A stretch of DNA of 48,779 nucleotides. It comes from Kiloniellaceae bacterium (lineage in GTDB: Bacteria > Pseudomonadota > Alphaproteobacteria > Kiloniellales > Kiloniellaceae). Position numbers and translations under genes: made by a program. The stretch spans positions 1 to 48,779 of the forward strand of contig JAJFGK010000097.1 in assembly GCA_021776195.1 (NCBI GenBank). The letters are read 5' to 3'. Shown here piece by piece: positions 41,455 through 48,779 of the stretch. The stretch's first letter is position 1, and every line of letters begins with the position of its first letter. The notes under the pieces are model-generated. The model was given only the letters and a program-made list of their open reading frames with translations, did no database searches and had not been told where the DNA came from.

Positions 41455-41856
41455 TTGCGCCAGATCAGCAACGTCATCCTCCGGCGCGGCGGCACGCTGC
41501 TCCTCGGCCTGCGCGCGCCCGGCCGCAGCACCTATCCGGGCTGTTGGGCGCTTCCCGGCGGCCACCTCGAGCCGGGCGAAACGCCGGAAGAGGCGGCGCG
41601 CCGCGAAATCCAGGAGGAACTGGGCGTGACCCTCGCGGCCCTCCTACCGCTGGACCCGATCGGCGTCGGCGAGGGGCGCGAAGCGGTGCTCTACCATATC
41701 TTCGCCGCGGCGCACTGGAGTGGCGGCGAACCCTCCCTGAAAAGCAACGAGCACGCGGAACTGCGCTGGTTCACGCCGGAGGAGTCCTGCGCCCTCGACA
41801 ACCTGGCCCTGGCCGGCTACCGGGCCAGCTTTCGGTCCTTGGCGGAGGATGCCTAG
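41455..41856 (+). CDS. NUDIX hydrolase
   Basis: 133 aa. The Nudix box is complete: [24 protein letters not shown] fits Gx5Ex7REUXEExGU; quoted in parts, GGHLEPGE and REIQEELG carry the metal-binding glutamates. Typical for cytosolic hydrolases of nucleotide derivatives such as dihydroneopterin triphosphate, ADP-ribose or 8-oxo-dGTP, but substrate is not fixed. TTG start with GGGAG 7 nt upstream. Its stop overlaps that of the convergent Mur-ligase gene by 4 nt. Confidence 0.92.
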   Translation: MRQISNVILRRGGTLLLGLRAPGRSTYPGCWALPGGHLEPGETPEEAARREIQEELGVTLAALLPLDPIGVGEGREAVLYHIFAAAHWSGGEPSLKSNEHAELRWFTPEESCALDNLALAGYRASFRSLAEDA

Positions 41857-43559
41857 ACGCTCTCGCCCGGCCGCCAGGCCCTCTTCTCAAGTTCCCGCAG
41901 CAGGGCCATCACCGCCTTGCGTTCGGTATGGACCAGGAGGACCAGGAGGTCGCCCTCCTCGGCCCAGTCCAGGGCGGCGCGGACGGCCTCGATCTCGGTC
42001 TCGGCGCGGCTGACGATATCGGCGGGGGCGCCCAGGGCGGCGAGCAGTCGGGCGATCAGGGCCGGCACCTCGCCGGGGGCGCGGCCGCGCAGGACCTTGA
42101 CCATCTCCTTGACGATGACCCGCTGCGGCCTGGCGCGCCAGATGACCTCGGTCAGGGCGGCGATATCCTCGTCCCGGCGGTCGCCGGCCTGGCCGAGCAG
42201 AAACAGCCGGCGCTGGGCCGGGAAGGCGTCCATGGCCTCGATCAGGGCGGCGACGCCGTGGGGGTTGTGGGCGAAATCCACCAGCACCGTGACGCCCTCC
42301 AGCCGGACGACGGTCAGACGGCCAGGGTTGGCCTCCTCGCCGCCAAAGCCCGCCAGCCCCGCCGCCATGGCCTCGACCGGCAGGCCCAGTTCGGCGGCCA
42401 GGGCGATCGCCCCCAGGGCGTTGGCGACGTTGAAGCGCGCGGCGCCCTTCAGGGTGACCGGCACGTCCGCGACCTGGACCACAGTTGTCTCCCGCCCGTC
42501 CCGCGCCAGGACCAGCGCCCCGTCGCGGGCGAAGGCCGCCGCGCCGCCGCCGGCAACCCAGCTATCCAGGTTCGCCGCGACCGGGTCGAGGCCGATCCAG
42601 CAGAGACGGCCCCGGTAGCCCCGGGCCTTTTCGACCAGCAGCGGGTCGTCGGCGTTCAGAATCAGACAGCCACCGGGCGCCACCGCGCGAGCCAGCAGAA
42701 ACTTGGCTTCGGCCAGGCTGGCCAGGTCGACGATGCCGTACTCGCCCAGGTGATCGGCGGCCACGTTGGTGATCAGGCAGGCCCGGGCGCCGGTCAGGGT
42801 CAGGCCGCGGCGCATCAGTCCGCCGCGCGCGACCTCGATCACCGCCAGTTCGCTGCGCGGGTCGCGCAGCGCGCGCCGCGCGCCGCCGGGGCCCGAGTAG
42901 TCGCCCTCCTCGACGATCTCGCCGGCGACCTTGACCCAGTCGCTGGAACAGAGCCCGACGGCGCGCCCGGCCGCTGCGCCGATGGCCGCGGTCATGCGCA
43001 CCGTGGTCGACTTGCCGTTGGTGCCGGTCACCAGGGCGACGGGAATGTCCCGGGCAGAGGTCCAGTCGACCGCATCGGCCGGGGGCAGGTCGTCGGCCGG
43101 CCAGGAAAGACAGCCACCGCCCAAACCGACCGAGACCAGGTCCTCGCCCTCGAGAAAGGTCAAGCCGCGCGCCCGCGCCGCCTCGGCCAGGGCGAGCAGT
43201 TGGGGGTTGCTCTCTTCGGCGATCGCGGCGGCGAGGCCTTCGATCACCGCCCGCGAATCGGCCGCGGCGCGTCCCTCGGTCTCGTCCAGGGCCGCCTGCC
43301 AGGCCGCCTCCAGCAGCTCGGTGGCGGCGTAGAGACAGTCGGCGGGCGCGCTGAGCGCCAGGGTCGCCCCGCCGTCGTAACGGCGCAGGGCGACCCGCTC
43401 GCCGGCCCAGCCCAGGGCCGCGAGCAGCGCCTCCGTCCGGTTCTGCCAAAGGGCGAGAATGTCGTCCGGCCCCTCGGCAAGCACCGCCTCGGCGGCGGCG
43501 CCGGGGCCCTCCAGCAGCAGGCTCGGCCCGGTCAGGCGGCGAACGTCGGTCAGCTCCAT
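41853..43559 (-). CDS. Mur-ligase family protein, cyanophycin synthetase-like without ATP-grasp
   Basis: 568 aa. A Mur-ligase ATPase core (P-loop [13 protein letters not shown] near residue 181; [26 protein letters not shown]) and Mur C-terminal domain ([33 protein letters not shown]) closely parallel the C-terminal half of the cphA gene just upstream ([38 protein letters not shown]). The first 165 residues, starting [15 protein letters not shown], are unlike ATP-grasp and faintly resemble the CphA N-terminus. So it is a CphA paralogue with the ATP-grasp part missing. ATG at 43559 with GAGG 6 nt upstream. Third gene of cphB-cphA-this; activity unknown. Confidence 0.87.
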   Translation of the reverse strand: MELTDVRRLTGPSLLLEGPGAAAEAVLAEGPDDILALWQNRTEALLAALGWAGERVALRRYDGGATLALSAPADCLYAATELLEAAWQAALDETEGRAAADSRAVIEGLAAAIAEESNPQLLALAEAARARGLTFLEGEDLVSVGLGGGCLSWPADDLPPADAVDWTSARDIPVALVTGTNGKSTTVRMTAAIGAAAGRAVGLCSSDWVKVAGEIVEEGDYSGPGGARRALRDPRSELAVIEVARGGLMRRGLTLTGARACLITNVAADHLGEYGIVDLASLAEAKFLLARAVAPGGCLILNADDPLLVEKARGYRGRLCWIGLDPVAANLDSWVAGGGAAAFARDGALVLARDGRETTVVQVADVPVTLKGAARFNVANALGAIALAAELGLPVEAMAAGLAGFGGEEANPGRLTVVRLEGVTVLVDFAHNPHGVAALIEAMDAFPAQRRLFLLGQAGDRRDEDIAALTEVIWRARPQRVIVKEMVKVLRGRAPGEVPALIARLLAALGAPADIVSRAETEIEAVRAALDWAEEGDLLVLLVHTERKAVMALLRELEKRAWRPGESV

Positions 43560-43610
43560 GGCCGGCCTCGTCGGGAACAGATGGGACAGTCTGCAATCCG
43601 TGGCACGGGA

Positions 43611-43735
43611 GTCACCCCCATCCCGGCCTTCCCCCCTCAAGGGGGAAGGAGAGTCCGGAAAGATCGCGGCGGGCCATCTCACCTCCCCCTTGACGGGGGA
43701 GGTCGACGCGTCGCGGCGGGTGGGGGTGGGGCCGC
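43611..43735. repeat. REP/BIME-like hairpin pair (family B)
   Basis: Two GC hairpins: CCTTCCCCC (43627-43635) with GGGGGAAGG (43641-43649), loop CTCAA; and ACCTCCCCC (43681-43689) with GGGGGAGGT (43695-43703), loop TTGAC. They are framed by CACCCCCATCCC on the left and GGGTGGGGGTGGGG on the right, which are themselves roughly complementary. The element fills the 184-bp gap between cphA and the paralogue gene and might reduce read-through between them. Confidence 0.65.
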
Positions 43736-43743
43736 GCGCACGG

Positions 43744-46608
43744 TCAGTCCGATTCCTCGGGCTGGCTGGCCAGCCTGACGCCGCGTTCGTCGCGCACCAT
43801 GCGCAGGCTCGCATCGCCGACCATCTCGGGCACGTCCGGCGCGTCGGGCACCGCGCGGGCGGCGGCCAGATGGTCGCTGGGCCCGTCGTCCAGCACGGTC
43901 TGCGGCGCCACGCCGGCACGGGAAGCGGCCTCTTCCCTGGCCACTTCCTCGGCCGGTCGATTGAAATAGATGATCTGCTTCCAGCAGCGGGCGACGTCGT
44001 CGCCGAAAATCAGCAGCAGATCGCCGGCCTCGGCCATTTCCAGCCCGGCGGTGACCGCCTTGTCCTCCTCCGGGACAATCGTGATGGCGTCAGCCTCGAC
44101 CCCGTTGGCCAGCAGGGCCGCGCGCATCTTCTGCGGCACCTCGTCGTGACCGCGGCCGCGCAGATTGTCGTCGCGCCGGCAGATGTAGCGGTCGAAGTTG
44201 CCCGCCAGAATGCGGCCGGCCTCGGCGATATCCTCGTCGCGCCGGTCGCCCGGCAGGGCGGTGACGCAGATCCGCCGGCCGGTCGGCTCGAGCTGTTGCA
44301 CCAGCCGGCTCATGGCATCCAGGGCGGCCGCGTTGTGGCCGTAGTCGAGGATCACCTTGAAGGGATGCTCGTCGAAGACGTTGGTCCGGCCCGGGGCCTG
44401 GAAATAGCTGGTGGCGAAGGTCCGCAGCCCGTGGCGAATGTCCTCCAGGGTCTGGCCCAGGCTGTAGCCGATGGCCGCCGCGAAGAGCGCGTTTTGCACA
44501 TTGTGGGTGGCCCGGCCCTCGATGGTCGCGGGAATCAGGTGGGTCCAGATCAGCGGGATGTGCGCCCCGGAGTCGTAGATCGTGATCATCTGACCGTTCA
44601 TGCCCTGCTCCAGCACCACGGCGCGGCCGCCGGCGCGGACATGTTCGCGCACCAGCGGGTGCGCCGCGTTCATGGTGACATAGCAGAGCGTCTTGGCCGT
44701 GGTGTGCTCGGCCATGCGCAGGCAGAGCTCGTCGTCGGCGTTCAACACCGCGGTGTCGCGCGCGACCTCGACCACGATGCGCTTGACCCGGGCCATGTCT
44801 TCCAGGGTCTCGACGCCGCCGAGGCCCAGATGATCGGCCGAGATGTTCAGCACCGCGCCGACATCGCAGCGCTCGTAGCCCATGCCGCGGCGCAGCAGCC
44901 CGCCGCGCGCGGTCTCGATGACCGCGGCGTCCACGGCCGGGTCGCGCAGCACCATCTGGGCCGCCACCGGTCCGGTCATGTCGCCCTTCACCGACAGCTT
45001 GCCATTGATATAGACCCCATCGGTGGTGGCCAGGCCCACCGTACTGCCGCTGAGCTTCAGGATGTGCGAGACCATCCGCGCCGTGGTGGTCTTGCCGTTG
45101 GTGCCGGTGATCGAGGCAATGGGAATGCGGCTCGGCGTGCCCGGCGGAAAGAGCATGTCCATCACCGCCCCGGCGACGTCGCGCGGCTTGCCCTCGCTGG
45201 GCGCCACGTGCATGCGAAAGCCGGGTGCGGCGTTGATTTCGCAGATCGCCGCGCCGTTGTCCTTGTAGGAACGGCTGATGTCGGAACTGAGGAAATCGAC
45301 GCCGCCGACATCGAGGCCGATGGCCTTGATCGCGCGCACCGCCATTTCCCGATTGTCCGGGTGGACGATGTCGGTGACGTCGATGGCCGTGGCGCCGGTC
45401 GAAAGGTTCGCGGTCGAGCGCAGGAACACGATCTCGCCCGCGGCCGGCACCGAGTCCGTGGTCATGTCGCGCTTGGCGAGCAATTCCATCGCCTGGCGGT
45501 CGAGTTCGATGCGGGTCAGGACCTTTTCGTGGCCGACGCCACGCCGGGGATCGCTGTTGACCTCCTCCACCAGCGCCTCGACGGACCGCAGGCCATCGCC
45601 CACGACGTGGCCCGGCACGCGCTTGGAGACCGCGATCAGCTCGCCATTCACCACCAGCATGCGGTGATCCAGGCCCTCGATGTAGGTCTCCACGACCACC
45701 GCATTGGAGCCTCGGTTGGCTTCTTGGGCATGGTCGAAGGCCGCTGCCACCGTGGCATCCTCCGTCAGTCCGATGCTGACGCCACGACCGTGGTTGCCGT
45801 CCACCGGCTTCACCACCACCGGATAGCCCATGCGCGTGGCGGCGCGCACCGCCTCATCGGCGGAGTGGACCAGGCGCTGGCGCGGCACCGGCAGGCCCAG
45901 GTCGGCCAGAATTTTGTTGGTCTCCTCCTTGTCCGAGGCGAGCTCGACGGCGATGTAGTGGGTCTCGCTGGTGATCGTCGCCTGGATGCGGCGCTGATAG
46001 CGGCCATGGCCCAGCTGGATCAGGGACTGCGCGTTGAGCCGGATCCAGGGAATGTCCCGCTCCCGCGCCGCCTTGACCAGGGAGGCGGTGCTCGGGCCCA
46101 GGGCCCGGCGCTGGGCGAAACGGATGAAGTCGTCGCGCGCGACCTCGAAATCAAACTCCGGGTGGCGCGCCTCCGCCTCGACCAGTTCCTCGGGCAGCAG
46201 GTGGTGCAACAGGTCGATCGCCAGACGCCCCGCCTCCAGGCCGACCTCTTCCTGCTCGTACTCGTAGACCATATTGTAAACGCCATGATCGCCGGCGCCA
46301 CGGGTCTTGCCGAAACTGACCTCGGCGCCAGCCACGTTTTGCAGCTCGATCGCCATATGCTCCCAGACATGGCCGAGCCAGGTTCCCTCGTCCTCGCGCA
46401 GTCGGCGCACGAAACCGCCGGGCTCGCCGTAGGAACAGCCGTGGCTATGGAGGCCCGGCAAGGCCGCCAGCAGCGGCTCCAGGAAGCTCTCGCCCAGGCG
46501 GCCGGTCGGCCAGTCTTCCAAAACGCCCAGGTCCACCTTGTGGCGGATCATCGGGAAGTTGGCATAGACGTTGGGGCCCCGATAGACCGAGGTGTCGAGG
46601 ATTTTCAT
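43744..46608 (-). CDS. cphA: Cyanophycin synthetase
   Basis: 954 aa, polymerises Asp and Arg into multi-L-arginyl-poly-L-aspartate using ATP. N domain (about 1-160: SVYRGPNVYANFPMIRHKVDL, WEHMAIELQNVAG), ATP-grasp (about 220-480: PVVVKPVDGNHGRGVSIG, VETYIEGLDHRMLVV, CEINAAPGFRMH) and Mur-ligase domain (GTNGKTTTARMVSHIL near 500, ADHLGLGGVETLEDM). A tail of about 70 residues past YFNRPAEE makes it longer than the usual 870-900. Start at ATG 46608 (MKILDTSVYRG) with GGGAG 7 nt upstream; the frame is open further up but has no support. Follows cphB by 73 nt. Confidence 0.97.
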   Translation of the reverse strand: MKILDTSVYRGPNVYANFPMIRHKVDLGVLEDWPTGRLGESFLEPLLAALPGLHSHGCSYGEPGGFVRRLREDEGTWLGHVWEHMAIELQNVAGAEVSFGKTRGAGDHGVYNMVYEYEQEEVGLEAGRLAIDLLHHLLPEELVEAEARHPEFDFEVARDDFIRFAQRRALGPSTASLVKAARERDIPWIRLNAQSLIQLGHGRYQRRIQATITSETHYIAVELASDKEETNKILADLGLPVPRQRLVHSADEAVRAATRMGYPVVVKPVDGNHGRGVSIGLTEDATVAAAFDHAQEANRGSNAVVVETYIEGLDHRMLVVNGELIAVSKRVPGHVVGDGLRSVEALVEEVNSDPRRGVGHEKVLTRIELDRQAMELLAKRDMTTDSVPAAGEIVFLRSTANLSTGATAIDVTDIVHPDNREMAVRAIKAIGLDVGGVDFLSSDISRSYKDNGAAICEINAAPGFRMHVAPSEGKPRDVAGAVMDMLFPPGTPSRIPIASITGTNGKTTTARMVSHILKLSGSTVGLATTDGVYINGKLSVKGDMTGPVAAQMVLRDPAVDAAVIETARGGLLRRGMGYERCDVGAVLNISADHLGLGGVETLEDMARVKRIVVEVARDTAVLNADDELCLRMAEHTTAKTLCYVTMNAAHPLVREHVRAGGRAVVLEQGMNGQMITIYDSGAHIPLIWTHLIPATIEGRATHNVQNALFAAAIGYSLGQTLEDIRHGLRTFATSYFQAPGRTNVFDEHPFKVILDYGHNAAALDAMSRLVQQLEPTGRRICVTALPGDRRDEDIAEAGRILAGNFDRYICRRDDNLRGRGHDEVPQKMRAALLANGVEADAITIVPEEDKAVTAGLEMAEAGDLLLIFGDDVARCWKQIIYFNRPAEEVAREEAASRAGVAPQTVLDDGPSDHLAAARAVPDAPDVPEMVGDASLRMVRDERGVRLASQPEESD

Positions 46609-46681
46609 CGAACCGCTCCCTGTTTCCCGCGCCGGTGCGAGGTCTGGACTCGCCACCGCTCTGCCGCGCTTTGGGCCCGCT

Positions 46682-47548
46682 TTAGGTCGCGGGCTCGGCT
46701 TGCTTGCTTTCCAGGTCGTAGCGGTCGCCATCCACCAGGATGTGTAACCGCACCCCTATCAGACTAACCGGTTTTCCCTTCGCTGCCGAGTCCATGGAGG
46801 AGTGCTCGATTCGGGAGGGATCGATGATCGTCAAGCCGCCGCTGCCGACCACCTCGATTCTGTGGTCGGGGCCGATGAAGGCGGCAGTGTCTTCGTCCAG
46901 GCCGATCCCGACGGCAAAGGGATTGTAGGCCAGCGCGGCCAACAGGCGGCCCAGGCGGTCGCGTTCGCGAAAGTGCTGATCGATGATCACCCGGTTGGTC
47001 AGCCCCAGGCCCGGTGCCAGGGAGACCATGTCGCCCTTGGGGGTCGGCCCGCCCTTGCCGAAGGCAATCATGTGCTCGCTGATGAAGGCCGCGCCGGCCG
47101 AGGTGCCCGCCACCGGTGTGCCGGCGGCATTGCGGCGGCGAATCTGGCGGGCCAGATCGGTGCCGCCGATGGTGGTCGAGAGGCGCAGTTGATTGCCGCC
47201 GGTCATGAAGATGCCGCTGGCCTCGGCGATCATGGCGTGATGGTCGGGGTCGTCGCAGTCGGCGCGGCGGTCGGCGGACAGCACCGTCACCTGGCCGGCG
47301 CCCAGGTCGCCGAAAACCTTCTGGTAGCGCGCACCGGTGTCCTCGAGCTGCGAGGCCGTGGGGATGACCACCAGACGCGCCGCGGAACCGCCGCAGAGAT
47401 CGACGAACCGTTTGAGTATCCGCGCCGAGCGGACCTTTTTCTCGCCTCCGCCGATGGGAACGATGAATCCCCGGCGGCTGCCTTCCGGCACCATGGCAGC
47501 GCACACTTTGCTGAACTTCCCCCGCTTGACCAAATCGCGCGCCACCAT
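46682..47548 (-). CDS. cphB: Cyanophycinase
   Basis: About 288 aa, a serine-type exopeptidase of the S51 family that cuts cyanophycin into beta-Asp-Arg dipeptides. Nucleophile S150 in GTSAGAAF; other family segments are FIVPIGGGEKKV, VVIPTASQLEDTGARY, IFMTGGNQLRLS and IDQHFRERDRLGRL. No signal peptide, so it is an intracellular type. Start at ATG 47548 has AAGG 9 nt upstream; ATG 47494 and TTG 47572 are alternatives. It is the first gene of cphB-cphA-paralogue, so synthesis and breakdown of the store are expressed together. Confidence 0.95.
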   Translation of the reverse strand: MVARDLVKRGKFSKVCAAMVPEGSRRGFIVPIGGGEKKVRSARILKRFVDLCGGSAARLVVIPTASQLEDTGARYQKVFGDLGAGQVTVLSADRRADCDDPDHHAMIAEASGIFMTGGNQLRLSTTIGGTDLARQIRRRNAAGTPVAGTSAGAAFISEHMIAFGKGGPTPKGDMVSLAPGLGLTNRVIIDQHFRERDRLGRLLAALAYNPFAVGIGLDEDTAAFIGPDHRIEVVGSGGLTIIDPSRIEHSSMDSAAKGKPVSLIGVRLHILVDGDRYDLESKQAEPAT

Positions 47549-47714
47549 CCCGGAACGCCTTGGTGACGTCAAGCGTCGGCGCGCAACGAAGACATGACTT
47601 TCGAACCGCGAAGTCCCGCGATAGGATCGCGCCCTGTAAATGCCTGCCGAGCGGGGGAGCGGGCATCTTTTCGGTGCCCGGTGGCCCGAGGTACGCAGAC
47701 AAGGAGATGTGAGA

Positions 47715-48185
47715 GTGTTGACTCCATTAGGCCGCGCGGCGGCCGCTCTGATAATAGTTGTCGGATTCGCCCTGCCGGCCCTGGCCGCCGGCAGCGGCTC
47801 CGGTTCGGCCAGCAGTCAGAACCCCGACTACGCCCAGGCGGTGAAGCTGGTCGAGGCCGGCGACCACGGCGCCGCGATACCCCTGTTGCAAAAGGCCCTG
47901 ACCGCGGATCCGAAGAACGCCGATGCCGAGAATTACCTTGGCTACAGCTATCGAAAGACCGGCAATATCGACAAGGCCCTGGAACACTACGGCAAGGCGC
48001 TCGCCCTCGACCCCAAACACCGCGGCGCCAACGAGTATCTCGGCGAGCTCTATCTCGAGCAGGGCGAGATCGCCAAGGCCGAGGAGCGTTTGTCGGTGCT
48101 GGACAGCGCCTGCTTCTTCGGCTGCGAGGAGTACAGCGAGCTGAAAGAGGCGATCGAGACCTACAAGGCCAAGCAGGGGAGTTAA
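47715..48185 (+). CDS. Secreted tetratricopeptide repeat protein
   Basis: 156 aa from a GTG with AAGGAG 8 nt upstream. N-terminal signal peptide (about 1-25: AAAALIIVVGFALPALAA) then two to three TPR units (YAQAVKLVEAGDHGAAIPLLQKAL; AENYLGYSYRKTGNIDKALEHYGKAL; ANEYLGELYLEQGEIAKAEERL). A C-terminal SACFFGCEEYSELKEAI has two cysteines that could form a disulfide, typical of alphaproteobacterial TPR proteins of unknown partner. Divergent from cphB; its stop overlaps that of the convergent cyclase. Confidence 0.88.
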   Translation: MLTPLGRAAAALIIVVGFALPALAAGSGSGSASSQNPDYAQAVKLVEAGDHGAAIPLLQKALTADPKNADAENYLGYSYRKTGNIDKALEHYGKALALDPKHRGANEYLGELYLEQGEIAKAEERLSVLDSACFFGCEEYSELKEAIETYKAKQGS

Positions 48186-48779
48186 ATCTCCAAGGTCCCG
48201 GCGTCGCCCACGACATGCACGGCCAGGGGCCTGGCCCGGCCGCGAATGGTGATCTCTTCCCGGCGCCAGGCCAGGGCGGACAGGGCCGCATGGCTGACCA
48301 CCGGCTCCGAGACCACGAGCTGGGCCGCGAACTCCTTGGTCAAGGCCTCCAAGCGGCTGGCGGTGTTGACGGTATCGCCGACCGCGGTCAGCGAGATGGA
48401 GCCCCCGTAGCCCATGGCGCCGACGATCGCCGGCCCACAGTGGATACCGATCCCCATGCGCAGCGGCGCCTTGAGGTCGTGTGCCAGACTGCGGTTCAGG
48501 TTCTCCAGGGCCCGGGACATCTGGCGGGCGGCCGTCAGGGCCTGAAGACTCGCCTCGACCACGGTGGTCTCGACGCCAAAGAGCGCCATGACGCCGTCGC
48601 CGATGAACTTGTCGACCCGCCCGCCGGCCCCCTCGATGGCCTCGCCCATGGCGGCGAAGTAGCGGTTCAGCACGAAGACCACGTCATAGGGCAGCTTGTC
48701 CTCGGACAGCGTCGTGAAGCCGCGCAGGTCGGCAAAGAGGATGACCATCTCGCGCTCCTGGCCCTGCTCCACGCCGCCC
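48182..48779 (-). CDS. Class III nucleotidyl cyclase, C-terminal part (5' end outside window)
   Basis: About 199 codons of the catalytic domain; the gene continues past the window edge. MVILFADLRGFTTLSE holds the first metal-binding Asp, DKFIGDGVMALFG the second and the beta-hairpin, and GIGIHCGPAIVGAMG with AVGDTVNTASRLE the nucleotide-contact region typical of bacterial adenylate/guanylate cyclases. The base-selecting residues cannot be judged by eye, so cAMP or cGMP is open. Upstream regulatory domains are likely but not visible. Stops tail to tail with the TPR gene (4-nt overlap). Confidence 0.93.
   Translation of the reverse strand, partial: GGVEQGQEREMVILFADLRGFTTLSEDKLPYDVVFVLNRYFAAMGEAIEGAGGRVDKFIGDGVMALFGVETTVVEASLQALTAARQMSRALENLNRSLAHDLKAPLRMGIGIHCGPAIVGAMGYGGSISLTAVGDTVNTASRLEALTKEFAAQLVVSEPVVSHAALSALAWRREEITIRGRARPLAVHVVGDAGTLEI

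Noticed and set aside
41853..43919. Longer start for the Mur-ligase paralogue
   Set aside because: It would overlap cphA and translate the hairpin repeats; ATG 43559 with GAGG is preferred.
43459..46767. Plus-strand open frame of about 1,100 codons opposite cphA
   Set aside because: Antisense shadow of cphA in high-GC DNA; no motifs or ribosome site.

Overview
The window is a 48.8-kb stretch of high-GC chromosomal DNA, very probably from an alphaproteobacterium of the Rhodospirillales/Kiloniellales type. The basis is a Usg-family protein, a Cox15-type heme A synthase, the argD-argF-hslO order, the long alphaproteobacterial form of dCTP deaminase, a tRNA-Gly(CCC) of alphaproteobacterial type, and frequent TTG/GTG starts behind good Shine-Dalgarno sites. 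I see no transposase, integrase, phage structural gene, rRNA or CRISPR array. Apart from lineage-specific patches the region reads as core genome.

Layout. (1) 1-5.7 kb: a 1,154-aa Ala/Gly-rich and coiled-coil protein of unknown role with a large inverted repeat upstream, usg, and a YegD-like Hsp70. (2) 5.9-10.8 kb: an AlkD-like repair protein, ctaA followed at 9 nt by a CobW/COG0523 GTPase, a stand-alone OsmC protein, and an unusual OsmC-GNAT fusion facing it. (3) 11.0-13.4 kb: an unidentified 791-aa Cys-rich protein with a repetitive Pro-rich linker. (4) 13.8-17.9 kb: a DCC-family thiol protein downstream of pyruvate carboxylase, and tRNA-Gly(CCC). (5) 18.1-21.4 kb: apaG, folE, trkH and sodC on the plus strand, ending in REP-like hairpins. 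(6) 21.6-25.3 kb: argD-argF-hslO-lipoprotein on the minus strand.

(7) 25.6-32.4 kb is the clearest catabolic locus: a class V aminotransferase, a DMGDH/sarcosine-dehydrogenase-like flavoprotein, and a divergent rpiR-Rieske oxygenase-enolase-superfamily epimerase operon. The combination resembles N-methylated proline betaine (stachydrine/hydroxyproline betaine) use: C2 epimerisation, Rieske N-demethylation, then flavin-linked demethylation with C1 transfer to folate. No Rieske reductase or transporter is in the window. (8) 32.5-38.8 kb: dCTP deaminase, a TraB/GumN protein, two coupled ABC-2 permeases without an ATPase, a membrane-anchored trypsin-like protease, and two small envelope proteins. 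(9) 39.0-41.9 kb: an ECF-like sigma factor, RecX, a D-amino-acid transaminase and a NUDIX hydrolase. (10) 41.9-47.5 kb: a cyanophycin gene set (cphB-cphA plus a Mur-ligase paralogue without ATP-grasp) for an Asp-Arg nitrogen store. (11) A secreted TPR protein and the C-terminal part of a class III nucleotidyl cyclase close the window.

One theme appears only at nucleotide level. Short degenerate tandem duplications (15-25 bp) recur. Three of them span the stop codon of a gene (usg, the Rieske oxygenase, the sigma factor). Others are in-frame inside coding sequence, where the unit is a multiple of 3 (791-aa protein, sigma factor, RecX), or intergenic. I consider this pattern, the ATP-grasp-less cyanophycin partner, the OsmC-GNAT fusion and the two large unidentified proteins the most worthwhile leads. 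All family calls were made by reading motifs, without database searches.
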